Assembly (NCBI GenBank): GCA_025738555.1
Contig: JAOVFP010000009.1
Location: 1,240,001-1,304,000, forward strand
DNA length: 64,000 nucleotides
Direction of reading: 5' to 3'
From: Cyathus striatus
Lineage: Eukaryota; Basidiomycota; Agaricomycetes; Agaricales; Nidulariaceae
Of the stretch, positions 49,193 to 61,600 are shown piece after piece. The notes below the pieces were generated by a model. That model was not told the origin of the DNA. It made no database searches and saw only the letters and a program-made list of their open reading frames with translations. Position numbers and translations under genes: made by a program. Each line of letters starts with the position of its first letter. Position 1 is the stretch's first letter.

Positions 49193-49585
49193 ATGCACTC
49201 GAATATCGAACAAGCTGTCGCCGAACTCCTATCCTGCCAAAAGGAAGTTAACATCGACAATCTTCTCCCTACATACCTACGCACCGCAGGATTCGGCTGT
49301 AGTCCCACAGCCGATTCCATCCTCGCCTTTCAGCGCGCAATGGAAAAGTACCCAGACGGAGCAGACAAGAAAGCCTCTCCGTACCCCGCACTCATTGCAA
49401 GGATACGACAGCGATACTGGTTTCGTCTGTTGGGTGGTACAAATCCTGAGGACGAGGCGAAGTGTCGCCCATGTAATTGCTGTGGGAATATGGTCATCAT
49501 GAACGATAAAAATTCACAATGTGTGGTGAGGAAATTAGAAGTGAAGGAAGATGTGAAGGAGGAGGAAGCTGTTACAAAAGGTTAG
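49193..49585 (+). CDS. Small hypothetical protein with Cys cluster
   Basis: A single uninterrupted 130-codon frame: MHSNIEQAVAELLSCQKEVN at the start, a hydrophilic middle, then KCRPCNCCGNMVIM and a Lys/Glu-rich end. The CRPCNCCG cluster could bind a metal or form disulfides. The length and ATG context are acceptable, but no family is recognised, so coding status rests on length alone. Confidence 0.4.
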   Translation: MHSNIEQAVAELLSCQKEVNIDNLLPTYLRTAGFGCSPTADSILAFQRAMEKYPDGADKKASPYPALIARIRQRYWFRLLGGTNPEDEAKCRPCNCCGNMVIMNDKNSQCVVRKLEVKEDVKEEEAVTKG

Positions 49586-50026
49586 CAGACCAGCTTTTTT
49601 TCGTGCTTGGATGCTTACGCTGTCTCTTGGCTTACTCAAAAAAGTTAAACGTCGTCGTAATAAGAGGAAGACGAAACGCAAAGAAAAGAGTAATGTCAGA
49701 TTCGACCCCTATGGACCATCGACAAGTTCTGCTTTGGTTTAAACCCCTTTCTTAACCCTCATTTATGTTATGCATTCTACCCAATACATTCTATTACTCC
49801 CATCTGTTATACTTTATAATTCCATGTACAGAACTCGGCTATAGCATTATTCACAATGTATTTTTCATCATCAAACTTATTGTATTCGTAACAGTTGGTT
49901 TCTCCGTATATAATCTCAAATAACGTCTTACCGTAGTTTCGCAAAGCACAACGTACAGCACATTCGACTTCTGCGTATTTAAATTTAATCGATATAGTTA
50001 AAACTCTACAGGAGTTCTACGCATAT
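49586..50026. other. Intergenic, no gene seen
   Basis: AT-rich spacer between the small CxxC gene and the 3' end of the first A-T-TE gene. Its last ~50 bases (GTTAAAACTCTA...ATTCTACGCATATTTAATAC) are shared with the flank of the second A-T-TE gene and mark the edge of the duplicated block. Confidence 0.5.
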
Positions 50027-53000
50027 TTAATACTCCTGCAAACTGCGAAGCAACTCGGGATTCTCCAAAAATGAGAAATGGTTCCCTTCTATCTGAACTA
50101 CTTTAGCGTCATGATAGGCCATACTTGCTCCCAGATCATTACTTTCAAAAGAAGCCCCTAGTCCATCTTTGGCAACGTAGACAGTAGGTGTCTTCTTAAC
50201 CTTCCTCATCCAATCGAATATCTTTTCCTTCGACCAGTGTCTCAGGCCATTCCCTTCATCCGCATCATAGAACGTCTCTCCGAGAAGAAACTCCAACGAT
50301 ATCTTCATCAGAGAGTAGGCAGTTTTCGAGAACAGACCCGCAAGTTCGATAGAATATTTTCCGTCGAGGGCAGATATTATGTCGCTTGCGAACTTTTGGC
50401 GGAACCCCTTGTCCGCTCCTGTGCTAGTTTCTACAACCATGTTGCAAATGGCCTGAACTCCACGTCGGCACGCATTATCAATCATTGCTTTCTGAGATGA
50501 TGGTGAGTCCAAATTCGATATATCGATCCCTTCAAGATAGATGGTAGGGAAGTGATCAAGGAATACGAATTGCAATATGTTATCGCCTTCCGACTCAAAC
50601 AGCTGAACGAGTTGCACAAGCAGCAGACTTGTTCCACTGTATGCAGCAAGGCGATAAGGTCCAGCCGGCTGTTTATCCTAATCTATAATTAGTAGAGATT
50701 ACTACCAGCGATAAAATTCTATATGTACCTTGATCTTGCTATAGTAGAACTGTGCCAAAGCCTGAATAGACGTAAATGGGGTTTCTTCAGTTACTTGTAT
50801 GGCCCATAGCGCCGAGTGGTATGTCTCCGACATCGACATAAAGTCCGAGATAGATCCAGCCGCGCCATGGAATATTATCAACGGGGGTTCCCCAGGATCG
50901 CCTTTCCGCAGCTTAACCACTGTAGGTCCCTTATAAGCGCGTACTATTGGGAGTAAAATATTTTCTGGGTCCTCATTCAACGACGCAGAATTTATCTCTG
51001 TGGATGAAGGTGGCTGCGATGCCAATGTAAATGATACGAATCCATAGATATAGGCACCAAGCACATCCACTGAGGGGAACATGTATACAAAGTCTGAAGG
51101 TACACCCCGAAGATGTGAATGGGATATCAATTTCGACCGACGGAGAGCATGCATAATTGTATTTCGGATAGATACTGCCGCAAGACTGGAGTATAACGAT
51201 GAATATCTTCTCAAAAACGTAATTGAAAACATGCACACCTGTCGCCTCCAGCTAAGAAAATGTTTTCGCTATCCATAATGGCGTTTTCGATCACCGAAGC
51301 AACAATCGTGCGCAGAAATGTCCGAACTTCAGTCAATTCCCAGTTAACGGGAGCGGGAATTTTATATAAGGTCTGGCTTTCGGAAGCTTCATAAATCTTT
51401 TCAATCTCAGGATCATACGCCTTTAGCACGGCGTGGCGTCTTGCGGTTCCCTTGGCTGTAAACTCGAATGGTTTCGAAGGGTTTGCTACGAGAATGAATT
51501 CCTTAAAGATTCTTGAGTGTTGTGGTGCGACTTCATTAGCTTTTTCCACGGTTTCCCTGTGAAGTTTAACCCTGGGTTAAGCAGTCACGGTACTAGAAGA
51601 TATAGATTCACCAAATCAAATTTCTATATTCTTCCAGTTTAGCTTGATTACTTGGATCGAAAGCATACTCAGGGGAAGGTAGTACAAGAACGCCAGGTTG
51701 AAATTTGGAACGGCCAAAGACGATTGCTGACGATATCCTTGGGTCCTTCAAAAGTCGCCCTTCTAAATTGTGGATTAACAATACCACGTAGTGCGCGATT
51801 TCAATGACGCTTACCTATTGGAGTTGGATTTGTCTATATCAAATAATCAGCTTTCTAAGTGAAAAACATGGGCCACGACGCTCATACTTTCTCCTACAAT
51901 ATATAAACAGAATGGTCATTATGTGAGATTCATTTTTGAATCAAAAAACTCACGCCGGTACTATGAATAATCTGATCATCTACATATGATGTGTAAATTC
52001 ATCTCTGCCAGACGAATGAACTGAATTTCTCCGACCTTCCCTTCCAATAACCTTCCACAACAGTGGGTTGGTCGGATGGCGAATCACGAGGTCATTTGTA
52101 TCATAAGCTGGAATATTATCTATTGTCGTATTCGACACAGCAAGGGTTTTTATCGAATTGGCCTAGAAGGGGTACTAATGTTAGTACCGAGCGCAACATA
52201 TTACAGAGTAAAACTGCCGCACACCTTCACTACAAGTCGGTACACATTTTTGGCATCCGCCATTTGGGCTGGGACAAATACAATATCGACCCCAATAGCC
52301 GTCTGGTAGTAAAAATCCGTCAGTAAATATCACCGAATTGTCTCAATGTGGTGCTCATGCTACTACCTGCATCCATTCCCAGTCCTCTGACGGAGGATTC
52401 CCTGAAATTCATCGATGGCGTAAGTAGAGAGGAACGGGGTGTATAACACGCACTTGGAATACCCCGGGATATAGCTCCAGCCTCGGTTCTGTGAATAAAA
52501 ACGGATGTTTCGAAACAAAGAAAGCTAAATGAACTTATGAAAGGGCAACTTACGTTCCGTATAGGGGCACTATATTTATTCCCTCTTTTACTAACATGTC
52601 TCCGACAGCAATTGACAATGGTCCTCCACCGTAAAGCTAACATCGTGACTCAGTGCCGGAATGAAACTACTAAATTGACTTCACGACGATAACACACTAT
52701 TGCTTTAAAACTTTTCATCATTTCAATTTTTCGTTTGTCTTGCGCCCAATTCTGTTGGTAGAAGTTTTTTGACTGCGGAGAATTTGGGCAAAACGATACA
52801 TACTTCGATGAAAGAAGGAACACATGCGATAAGAGTGCAGTTTGTCTGAATTGCACTCGTTAGCACCAGATCAGGAGACAGAATAGATTGCTCGTTAGGC
52901 GGTAGTAGTGACAGTGTCATCCCAAGCGTAAACTACAACAGATCATTAGTTCGTTGGCATCATTTACAAGAGGAAATTGAATTACACAACACGTAACGAA

Positions 53001-53931
53001 GAGCATCCCCAAGGCATCTTACAATGAATATAAAACTTGAGTTGAGCCCTTGCATTTAGAATCAACAATTCGTGGCTTACGATATATGGGAATTCCGTGA
53101 CTACCAAATATTTCGCCACATACATAGAGCTCTCCTTTGGCTTTAACGAAACGTCGGTGAATATATGCTATATATGCATTTCAAACGCACCAGCCACCAT
53201 CCCTTGTTGCAACAGCATTCGATACGAAATATTTATAGGCTTTGGAAATGAGACTGAACCAGATGAATGTATAATGATACCCAGAGATTCATGCGTAGCA
53301 TTTCTTAATGTGCGAAGTGGAGCATACATCTTGATCATTTGAGTATTTTCAAACAGATCCTCGTAGGTTGGCACGGATATTGACAACACTGATAAGACTT
53401 CCGGCTCATTCTCTTTCAAAAGCTTGAAGGCGCTGTCGATTTGAGATTGTGCTGCATGATCCTGGCTAATGATGATCGCTTTGCAGTCTCCCACGCGCAG
53501 CAAATGCGCCACTGCAGCAGGAGAGTTTCGATTCGAGATAGGGAATGGGACAAATCCCGCCAACATAATGCCAATTGTTGTGCAAATGTAAGTTAACGAA
53601 TCTGTCTTCAAATTAGTTTCTGGGGTATTACTAGTAAAAATTATCACTCACCTGTATTGGCCAGAATTCCAACCACAACCGGGTTCGATGAGTCCATGTT
53701 AGCTTGAAAGGCGTTGCACTTTGCTTGAATAATCCTAGCAGCGTTATAAAACGCAGCGCCGGCTTCTTTCCACGTAATGATACGAGTAGAGCTGTCGGGC
53801 TTGAGGTATAGGAATACTGGATGTTTCGGATTATGCGTAACATTATAATCTATGATGTCAAGATAAGTTAAGGAATAATCAAGCGGTGGCCTGTGAAATG
53901 CGGTGAACGGTTCCTCGAATTGGGAGTCCAT
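50027..53931 (-). CDS. NRPS-like A-T-TE enzyme, copy 1
   Basis: Adenylation-thiolation-thioesterase enzyme of the basidiomycete quinone/furanone-synthetase layout. The start is MDSQFEEPFTAFHRPPLDYS. Adenylation motifs: IIIHSSGSVSFPKPI (P-loop), FGSHGIPIY region, GGGPLSIAVGDMLVKEGINI with VPLYG and TEAGAIS, DDQIIHSTGEKTNP, and PSKPFEFTAKGTARRHAVLK with the late Lys. The thiolation site is split by an intron: FLAGGD then SLAAVSIRN, Ser kept. The thioesterase follows: LIIFHGAAGSISDFMSM, then PAGPYRLAAYSGTSLLLVQL with the nucleophile Ser and IEGNHFSFLENPEL with the His. AYSGT differs from the usual GYSxG box. It appears intact with many short introns. Such enzymes usually join two aryl-alpha-keto acids; that substrate is inference. 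Confidence 0.85.
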
Positions 53932-55340
53932 AGTGACGTTCTAAGACGATTGAAAGAACTTTGGGAATGAGGACACACTACAATCTTATGGGCCCAGCAT
54001 CGGCTTTATGTAGGCAGAAAGCTGACATACTGATACTTACATGATAGATGTTAGGGGCTTCTTTATCTTCCGCTTACAATAACATACCACACCAGATATT
54101 AATAGATGTTTTCCGAAGTTAACAAAAAAGGAGCTCGTTTTGGCGTATCCCGCCAGAATGGGAGATCAATCACATGGGTTCCAATTGAGCGACATGGTCA
54201 CAAGTCGTTGCGCATGAGTCACCGCGAATCAGCGAATTCTTGACAGAGCATGTAGTTTTAAAGATTCGAATGCGCTGACAGCTTCGATAAGTACACACTG
54301 GCAGTGAACCTGAGTCAAATCCGAGTGATCCCAAGAAGAAGTGAACCTACCGCCGCAGAGACTTCCAGAGTGCGTTATCAGGTGCTCTCCAGTCTCGACT
54401 CCAACTCCAACTCCGACTCCCAGTCAATGTAAGCGGCCTTGCCACACTGTTGGCTTTTCGTGTAATTTCCTTCCAAAGACTTTGAGTCTTATGGTGCATG
54501 TGGGAGACTAATGAGAGACTAACCAGGGAAGGGTCAAATTTGGTTGCGAGGTGCCAGTGGATTTACAACAGATGGCAAGGTTATGAGGGTGGGCGAGGGT
54601 GATATCGTGACAGATATCGCGGGTGGGGGAGTGTCAATGGGAGGTGGAACAAATAAGATATATTACAATTTATCTAGCACTTACAGGAGAGAACAATTGA
54701 TAAGTTTGTATGCACTATGGGTAGAACAATGTAAAGGGAGTAAGTTTTCTTACGACGTATCAGTGGGAGCATCCGTTGAAGCTGGAGAAGTGGGCGAAGA
54801 AAGTAGCTAAGAGAATATAAACTGGACCCTACTACTTAGCCTCCGCCTTTACCACCTAGCACTTGCTCGCTTGATCTTGCGAGTCGTTCAAATGGCGGGT
54901 ACGTCCTTGACCATAGTGGATATGTGAGTGGCCACGTCAGAATAGACATGCACCTCAGGAAATGCTTCCTATGCCAAGGCTGATAGATAGTCGAAGATCA
55001 CAAGAATATTCAGCTGCAAAGAACAGCAACGTGAGAATAGTTAATTGTGCATAACGATGTAGAAAACATACGCAGAAGTTGTGATACCAGCGCATACAAC
55101 TCCTGGACAATTACCTCGCCCCCGTATTGATGATAGCGTACAGGTAGATCTGAGGCATGGGGAAAGTGTTAGTGATGGCCATGGTAGATCGTGGAGGTTG
55201 TGGTGGTGGGAAGCTCATAGCAGGCTGTGGTGGGTGGTAGCAAGTCGTAGCAAGTCATGGTGTAGCGACTCAGGGTGAGGACCAGAAGAACGATGATAGA
55301 CCCAAGGCGTCTCACGCAACAGTTGTCACTGTATTCATCC
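53932..55340. other. Intergenic; duplicated upstream flank
   Basis: The first ~500 bases match the region upstream of the second A-T-TE gene (62546-63050), including TTCCGAAGTTAA, TTTTGGCG and the CTCCGACTC run. Beyond that a frame at 54544-54810 is glycine-rich but unrecognised. Confidence 0.5.
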
Positions 55341-55770
55341 CACTTATCGTTACCTAAAGGCTCCCCTCGTCACCTCCGAAATATGTTCACGCAATGAAAA
55401 GCACCGTACCCTCTTCATCCTCTCCTCCGCCTCTTCCCACGTCCGGCTCTCATGGATATTCGCACCCGGAACCACAGTGTCATACACCTCGCGCCGCTCT
55501 TCGTCCGTAACTGATAGACGGTTGATGCGTGATGAGAGGAAGAGTACGGAGTGAGAGCGCATGCTTTGCATGCGTTAACCGAATTCTGAGCCTGTGAGGG
55601 GTTAGCTCGGGTCTAAACGACAAAGGAGGAGGGGACGTACGTCCTATATACCCATAAAAACATTAACACCAAACGTGAGTACAACAGCGAAAACGGATAT
55701 GAGGCCGGGGGTTATTGTGAATGCCTTCCCAGCATATATGATATATTGCTGTGCTGAAGTCTACGCGGGA
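55340..55770 (-). CDS. Possible small membrane protein
   Basis: A minus-strand exon near 55740-55640 reads AGKAFTITPGLISVFAVVLT followed by FGVNVFMGI, a plausible single membrane helix. It may splice to INRLSVTDEERREVYDTVVP, then ANIHESRTWEEAEERMKRVR (55530-55400). The helix plus charged-helix layout suggests a small organelle membrane protein, but I do not recognise the family. Start and end are not defined. Confidence 0.3.
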
Positions 55771-56197
55771 TATGGTAGCGAGAACTGTTGAAGTGGATGT
55801 TGTCGCTGAGGGTGTGGATTTTGAAAGGGGTGTGCGTGCCCCGCTGGCTGCGCCTGTACGGCGGGGTGGGGGGGGGGATCCTCGGGGTTTTTGAGTGAGG
55901 TGCGCAGGGGTGTACGTCTGCATTGTATTACGGAGCTTGAAGAGAAGGATTGCGACGATGGTGAGTCTCCTCCCCAATGTGACGTTTGCGAGCCACTGAC
56001 ACTCCTCTTGGGAGTGAGAAGTCGAGCGGGGTTACACTGCGGATGGCTCGTGTGTATAATATGGCGAACAGTAGCAGTTCCATTGGGGTTGATACCTAGT
56101 CCACGAGCAGCAGTATTGAGATCGGTGACCGAATCAACGCGGTCTCAGTCTTCCTCACCAACACTGATGGCGAATTGCCCCACGCTCCTCATGCTTG

Positions 56198-56655
56198 TCC
56201 CCTATCAGATCGTATCGATTCGGGTCCTGTGCTCATATTTGCCCTCTGTCAACCTTGGACATAAGAAGGCCGACGGCTGTCCACTGTCGTGCTCAACGAC
56301 GTCGACGAGGTGTGGATAGACGGCACTTCAGAATTGGACGACATGCAGAGTTTCTCCAGCAATCCTCTCATCCCCCACCTGGCCTGCCTCCGCTTTTTCA
56401 TCCGATACACATGCCCTACTCCCGCTTCCCCTATCAGATCGTATCGATTCGGGTCCTGTGCTCATATTTGCCCTCTGTCAACCTTGGACATAAGAAGGCC
56501 GACGGCTGTCCACTGTCGTGCTCAACGACGTCGACGAGGTGTGGATAGACGGCACTTCAGAATTGGACGACATGCAGAGTTTCTCCAGCAATCCTCTCAT
56601 CCCCCACCTGGCCTGCCTCCGCTTTTTCATCCGATACACATGCCCTACTCCCGCT
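56198..56655. repeat. 229-bp tandem direct duplication
   Basis: Two adjacent copies, 56198-56426 and 56427-56655, appear identical by eye from CCCCTATCAGATCG to CCTACTCCCGCT. The period, 229, is not a multiple of three, so any reading frame crossing it shifts. The near-identity indicates a recent event (or an assembly artefact). No known domain is encoded. Confidence 0.9.
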
Positions 56656-57700
56656 GGACATTCACATTCAATGACTTCGTCCATTCCTCAGGCATAGGAA
56701 TCGGATCGTTCATAAGCGTCGAATCGGCATAGTTCACCATCTCTCTCAATAGCGCCAGTTGCCGTTAGCTGAGATCCTGTGTGACAGTAGGTGCCGAGGA
56801 ACTGGTCGCTCCTGGAGTAGATGTACATGAAATGCTTCGACTTGTCCCTGCGAGCGTGATTTCACGCTCCCTGCTCGTCTTGCGCTTCGGTTGGGGGAGA
56901 TACTCCTGTGAGGCGGATGCGTAACCAGTGATAGAAGGTGGAGAGCTTGCAGAAAACGAGCCGGTAACGAGCTCGATGAGAAGCTGCGAGCTGAATGGAG
57001 AAGGGGGTGGTGTTGGACCTATTGTGTTCCTTGAAGAATGTAGGAGAGGACACGCGAGATTAAGGTGTCCACTGAGAGAGCGCTAACGCATGTATATCAA
57101 GGATAGCTCGAACCTGCGACACGAACATATTATACTCGTAATTCTACATAAACAGCCATTAGCAGACATAAAGTAGCACAAAGCAATAAAAACGCACATC
57201 AGCAAACTCTCTCAGTATACCTGTAACCTAACTCCCTCCAACCCAACCCGGACAGGCCTACCTAATCCGCATAGGAATCTTCAAATCACCCAACGAATTT
57301 CTCCTTAGAACGCTTGATGGCCCACTGGTACTCGCACCAGGGGACGTATTGGGATTAATCGTAGCGCGACCTAACGATGTAGACTGTGGCGACCCATGCG
57401 ACATCGGGCCTGACACATTCCTCGAGGATGAGGAAGTACGACTCTTCGTAGGGCAACTAAGAACGGGAGAAGACGAGGCAGGTTCATCAAATGATTCACG
57501 TGATCAAAAGTCAGTAAGGATGGTCGAGGAAGCTCGGCCCGAAGTTTCAACTTGTTCACTATCTCAAAAATCCCCATGCACTTCGCAAAATCCACCCAAA
57601 GAAGCTGACGGGCGAACTTGCGTTACACACCATATCCTTCTCCTGCCCTTCCCGCTCAGACACTTGCATTCTCTTTGGTATCTCGATTCTCAACGAATCA
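56656..57700. other. Intergenic; possible further relic sequence
   Basis: Contains a 123-codon plus frame (57349-57720) with mixed composition and no domain. It lies just upstream of the ABC-transporter relic and may be decayed sequence of the same gene, but no ABC motif was found in it. Confidence 0.35.
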
Positions 57701-57719
57701 TTCCTCCACTCTTATGTTA

Positions 57720-58065
57720 GTGGCATAGGAGGCATCACTGGAGGTGGAGTCATTCTAGATGGAAAGAGTCTATGAGAACGTTGTTCTCGGCTTATCAGGC
57801 TCAGGATGCATGCAGAGCTGCGTTGGTTTAGAAGTTCGCTAGGGACTTACCTCAGGGGTACGATACCATTTTGAGAGGCAGTGGGTGTATATCGCCGCCA
57901 GTGCTTAGTGACGGACAGAGGCAACGACTGGAGATTGCCTGTGCGAGATTATGAAATTCTGATGTTCTTATCCTCAGTACGTTTCTTCTATCTTCATTTC
58001 TTTCTTTAAATGTTTACTGGTTAAATTATAGACGAAGCAACATCCACACCTGATGCTATGTAGAT
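57720..58065 (+). pseudogene. ABC transporter (ABCB-type) NBD relic
   Basis: Plus-strand translation gives GGGVILDGKSL, then QDACRAAL, KFARDLPQGYDTILRGSGCI, LSDGQRQRLEIACARL and, after a typical intron, DEATSTPDAM. This is the Q-loop-to-Walker-B part of a nucleotide-binding domain, with the signature LSGGQ changed to LSDGQ. Stop codons interrupt it at several points (for example after DGKSL, before KFARDL and after CARL), and no Walker A or membrane domain is seen. A full-size half-transporter relic is likely. Confidence 0.75.
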
Positions 58066-58069
58066 GTGT

Positions 58070-58634
58070 CCGTATACTTTAATAGGCGATGTTTGGCATC
58101 GCCCTGTTTAAAATTGTTTACCTTACCCTAGTGATATATAAATACTGCGCACACACATAATGTACATTAGTTCTTACTCTTGCACCCCGTCGTAGACAGA
58201 ATACATCTGGTCTGAAGTACGTTGTGTGCACCGTAAGACTCCGTAGAGGACTAGACCTCTACATGCTACCTCCCGTATTCTTGTCTTTGAAGCCAGAAAG
58301 CACTGCCACCGTGAAACATTACTATTGTCTATAATGCACAATCTCTCCGAAATGGACTAGGGCGGCTTCGTGTACGTTATGAAGTCTGGCCACACCGTCC
58401 AGCGGAGCCGCATGAATGCGAGTCGTGTGAGGCGGTACAGGACTATCGTGAGGCAGATCATGGTTGTAAAGTTCTCAATCTGGTAGTCTTGTCAGTTACT
58501 ACTGGGTTGCAAACAGTATTTCAACTTTCGTGTAGTTCCTTTCTCTAAATTTGCTGTATATTACTTCTAGGAGTAGGCCATCTTAAGTGTAAGTAAGTGA
58601 TCTAGTTAAAACTCTAAAGGAATTCTACGCATAT
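58070..58634. other. Intergenic, no gene seen
   Basis: Between the ABC relic and the second A-T-TE gene. The last ~40 bases repeat the 3' flank of the first A-T-TE gene. Confidence 0.5.
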
Positions 58635-61600
58635 TTAATACTCCTGCAAGCTACGAGCCAACTCAGGATTTTCCAAAAATGAGAAATGGTTCCCTTCAAT
58701 CTGAACTACTTTAGCGTCATGATAGGCCATACTTGCTCCCAGATCATTACTTCCAAAATAAGCCGCTAATCCACCCCTGGCAACATAGACAGTAGGTGTC
58801 TTCTTCACCTTCCTCATCCAATCAAATAACTTTTCCTTCGACCAATGCCTACCATTCCCTTCATCCACATCATAGAACATCTCTCCGAGAAGAAACTCCA
58901 ATGATATCTTCAGCATAGATCTGGCAGTTTTCGAGAACAAACCCGCAAGTTCGATTGAATGTTTTCCATCAAGTGCAGATGCCACGTCTCTTGCTAACCT
59001 TTGGCGGAATTCCTTGTCCGCTCCCGTGCTAGTTTCTACAACAATATCACAGATGATCTGAACTCCACGTCGGCTAGCATTGTCAATCATTTCTTTCAGA
59101 GATGATGGCGAGTCCAAATTTGATATATCGGTCCCTTCAAGAAAAACAGTAGGGAAATGATCAAGGAACGCGAATTGCAATATATTGTCTCCCTTCGACT
59201 CAAACAGCTGAATGATTTGCACGAGAAGGAGACTTGATCCACTGTATGCAGCAAGTCGATAAGGCCCAGCTGGTTGTTCTTCCTAATCTATAATTAGTAG
59301 AGGTTACTACCAGCGAGAAATTTCTATATGTACCTTGATCTTGCTATAATAAAACTCTGCTAAAGCCTGGATGGACGTTAATGGGGCTTCTTCCGTTACT
59401 TGTAAGGTCCATAGCGCCGAGTGGAATGTCTCCGACATCGACATAACGTCGGACATAGATCCACCCGCGCCATGGAATATTATCAACGGGGGTTCTCCAG
59501 GATCGCCCTTCCGGAGCTTAACCACTGTGGGTCCTTTATAAGCTCGTACTAAGGGCAGCAGGGCGTTTTCTGGGTCCTCATTAACATTCACCGACGCAGA
59601 ATTAGCATCTATGGTTGGAGGTGGCTGCAATGCTGATGTGAATGATACGAACTCATAGATATAGGTACTGAGTACATCCACTGAGGGGAACATGTACTAT
59701 ACAAAGTCCGAAGGTACATCCCGAAGGTGTGAATGGGATATCAATTTGGACCGACGGAGAGCATGCATAATTGTATTTCGGATAGATGCCGCCGCTAGAC
59801 TAGAGTATAACGATAAAAATATTATCAAAAGCATAATTGAAACCGTGCATACCTGTCGCCTCCAGCAAGAAATATGTTTTCACTATCTATAATGTCATTT
59901 CCTACAACCAAAGTAATAATTGTACGCAGAAATGTCCGAACTTCAGCCAATTCCCAGTTAACTGGAGCGGGAACTTTAGATAGGGTCTGACTTTCGGAAG
60001 CTTGATAAATCCTTTCAATCTCAGGGTCGTACGCCTTTAGCACGACATGGCGTCTTACGGTTCCCTTGGCTGTAAACTCGAATGGTTTCGAAGGGTCCGC
60101 TACAAGGATGAATTCCTTAAAGATTCTTGAGTGCTGTGGTGCAACTTTATTAGCTTCTTCCACGGTTTCCCTGTGAATGTTAAGCGATTACAGAACAACC
60201 ATAAGATATAGAAGAATCACCAAATTGAATTTCTATATTCTTCCAGTTTAACTGGATCATTTGGATCGAAAGCATAATCAGGAGAAGGTAGTACAAGAAG
60301 GCCAGGTTGAAATTTGGAACGGCCAAATACAATCGCTGACGATATCCTTGGATCCTTCAGAAGTCGTCCTTCTGAATTGTGGGTTAACACGATTGCCACA
60401 AGTGCGCGACAGGGTTTCGGCTGCGCTTACCTATTGGAGTTGGATTTGTCTATGTTACATAATCAGCTTTCAGAGTGAAAAATATGGGTCACGACGCTCA
60501 TACCTTCTCCTACAATAAAAACACAGAATAATCATTATGTGAAATTCATTTAAGGATCAAAGAAACTCACGCCGGTACTATGAATAATCTGATCATCTAC
60601 ATATAATGATGCTTGAATTCATCGCTACTAAACGAAATTGAATTTCACTAACCTTCCCTTCCAATAATTTTCCACAACAGTGGGTTGGTAGGATGTCGAA
60701 TCACGAGATCATTTGTATCATAGGCTAGAATATTATCTATTGTCATATTCGATACAGCGAGGGTTTTTATAGAGTTCGCCTAGAAGCAATACTAAAGTTA
60801 GTGTCGAGAGCAACGTAGTATTACAGAATTGAACTGTAGCATACCTTCACTACGAGTCTGTACACATTTTCATCCGCCATTTGAGTTGGGACGAATACAA
60901 TATCGGCCCCAGCAGACGACTAGTAGTATAAAGCCGTCAGTAAACTTCAGCGAAATGTCTCGGTGTGGTGCTCATATTATTACCTGCATCCATTCCCAGC
61001 CTTCTGACGGAGGATTCCCTAAAGAACACCGATGACGAAAGCAGAGAGGAACGGGGCTTATGATACGCACTTGGAATGACCTGAGAGATAGCTCCAGTCT
61101 CGGTTCTGTGAGTGGGAACGACATCAATGAACGTTTCTAAATGAACAAAGCCGAATGAACTTATGCAAGGGCGACTTACGTTCCATATAGGGATACTATA
61201 TTTATTCCCTCTTTCACTAACATGTCTCCGACAACAGTTGACAATGGTCCTCCGCCGTAAAGCTACAAGATTGTGAGTGTCTGAATTGATACTGCCCATT
61301 TACGACGATAACATACTATTGCTTTAAACCTTTTCATCATTTCAATTTTTTGTTTTTCTTGCGCCCAATTCTGTTGGTGAAAGTTTTTACACAACGGAGA
61401 ATCTGGATGAAACGATACACACTTCGATGAAAGAAGGAACACATGCGATAAGAGTGCAGTTTGTCTGAACTGCGCTCATTAACACCAGATCAGGGGACGG
61501 TACAGATTGCTCGTTAGGCGGTAATAGTGACAGTGTCATCCCAAGCGTAAACTACAGCAGATCATTAGTTCGTTGGCATCGTTTACAAGAGGAAATTGGA

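Noticed and set aside
49600..49755. Second small gene after the CxxC protein
   Set aside because: Short, basic composition, overlaps the previous frame and has no start context or similarity.
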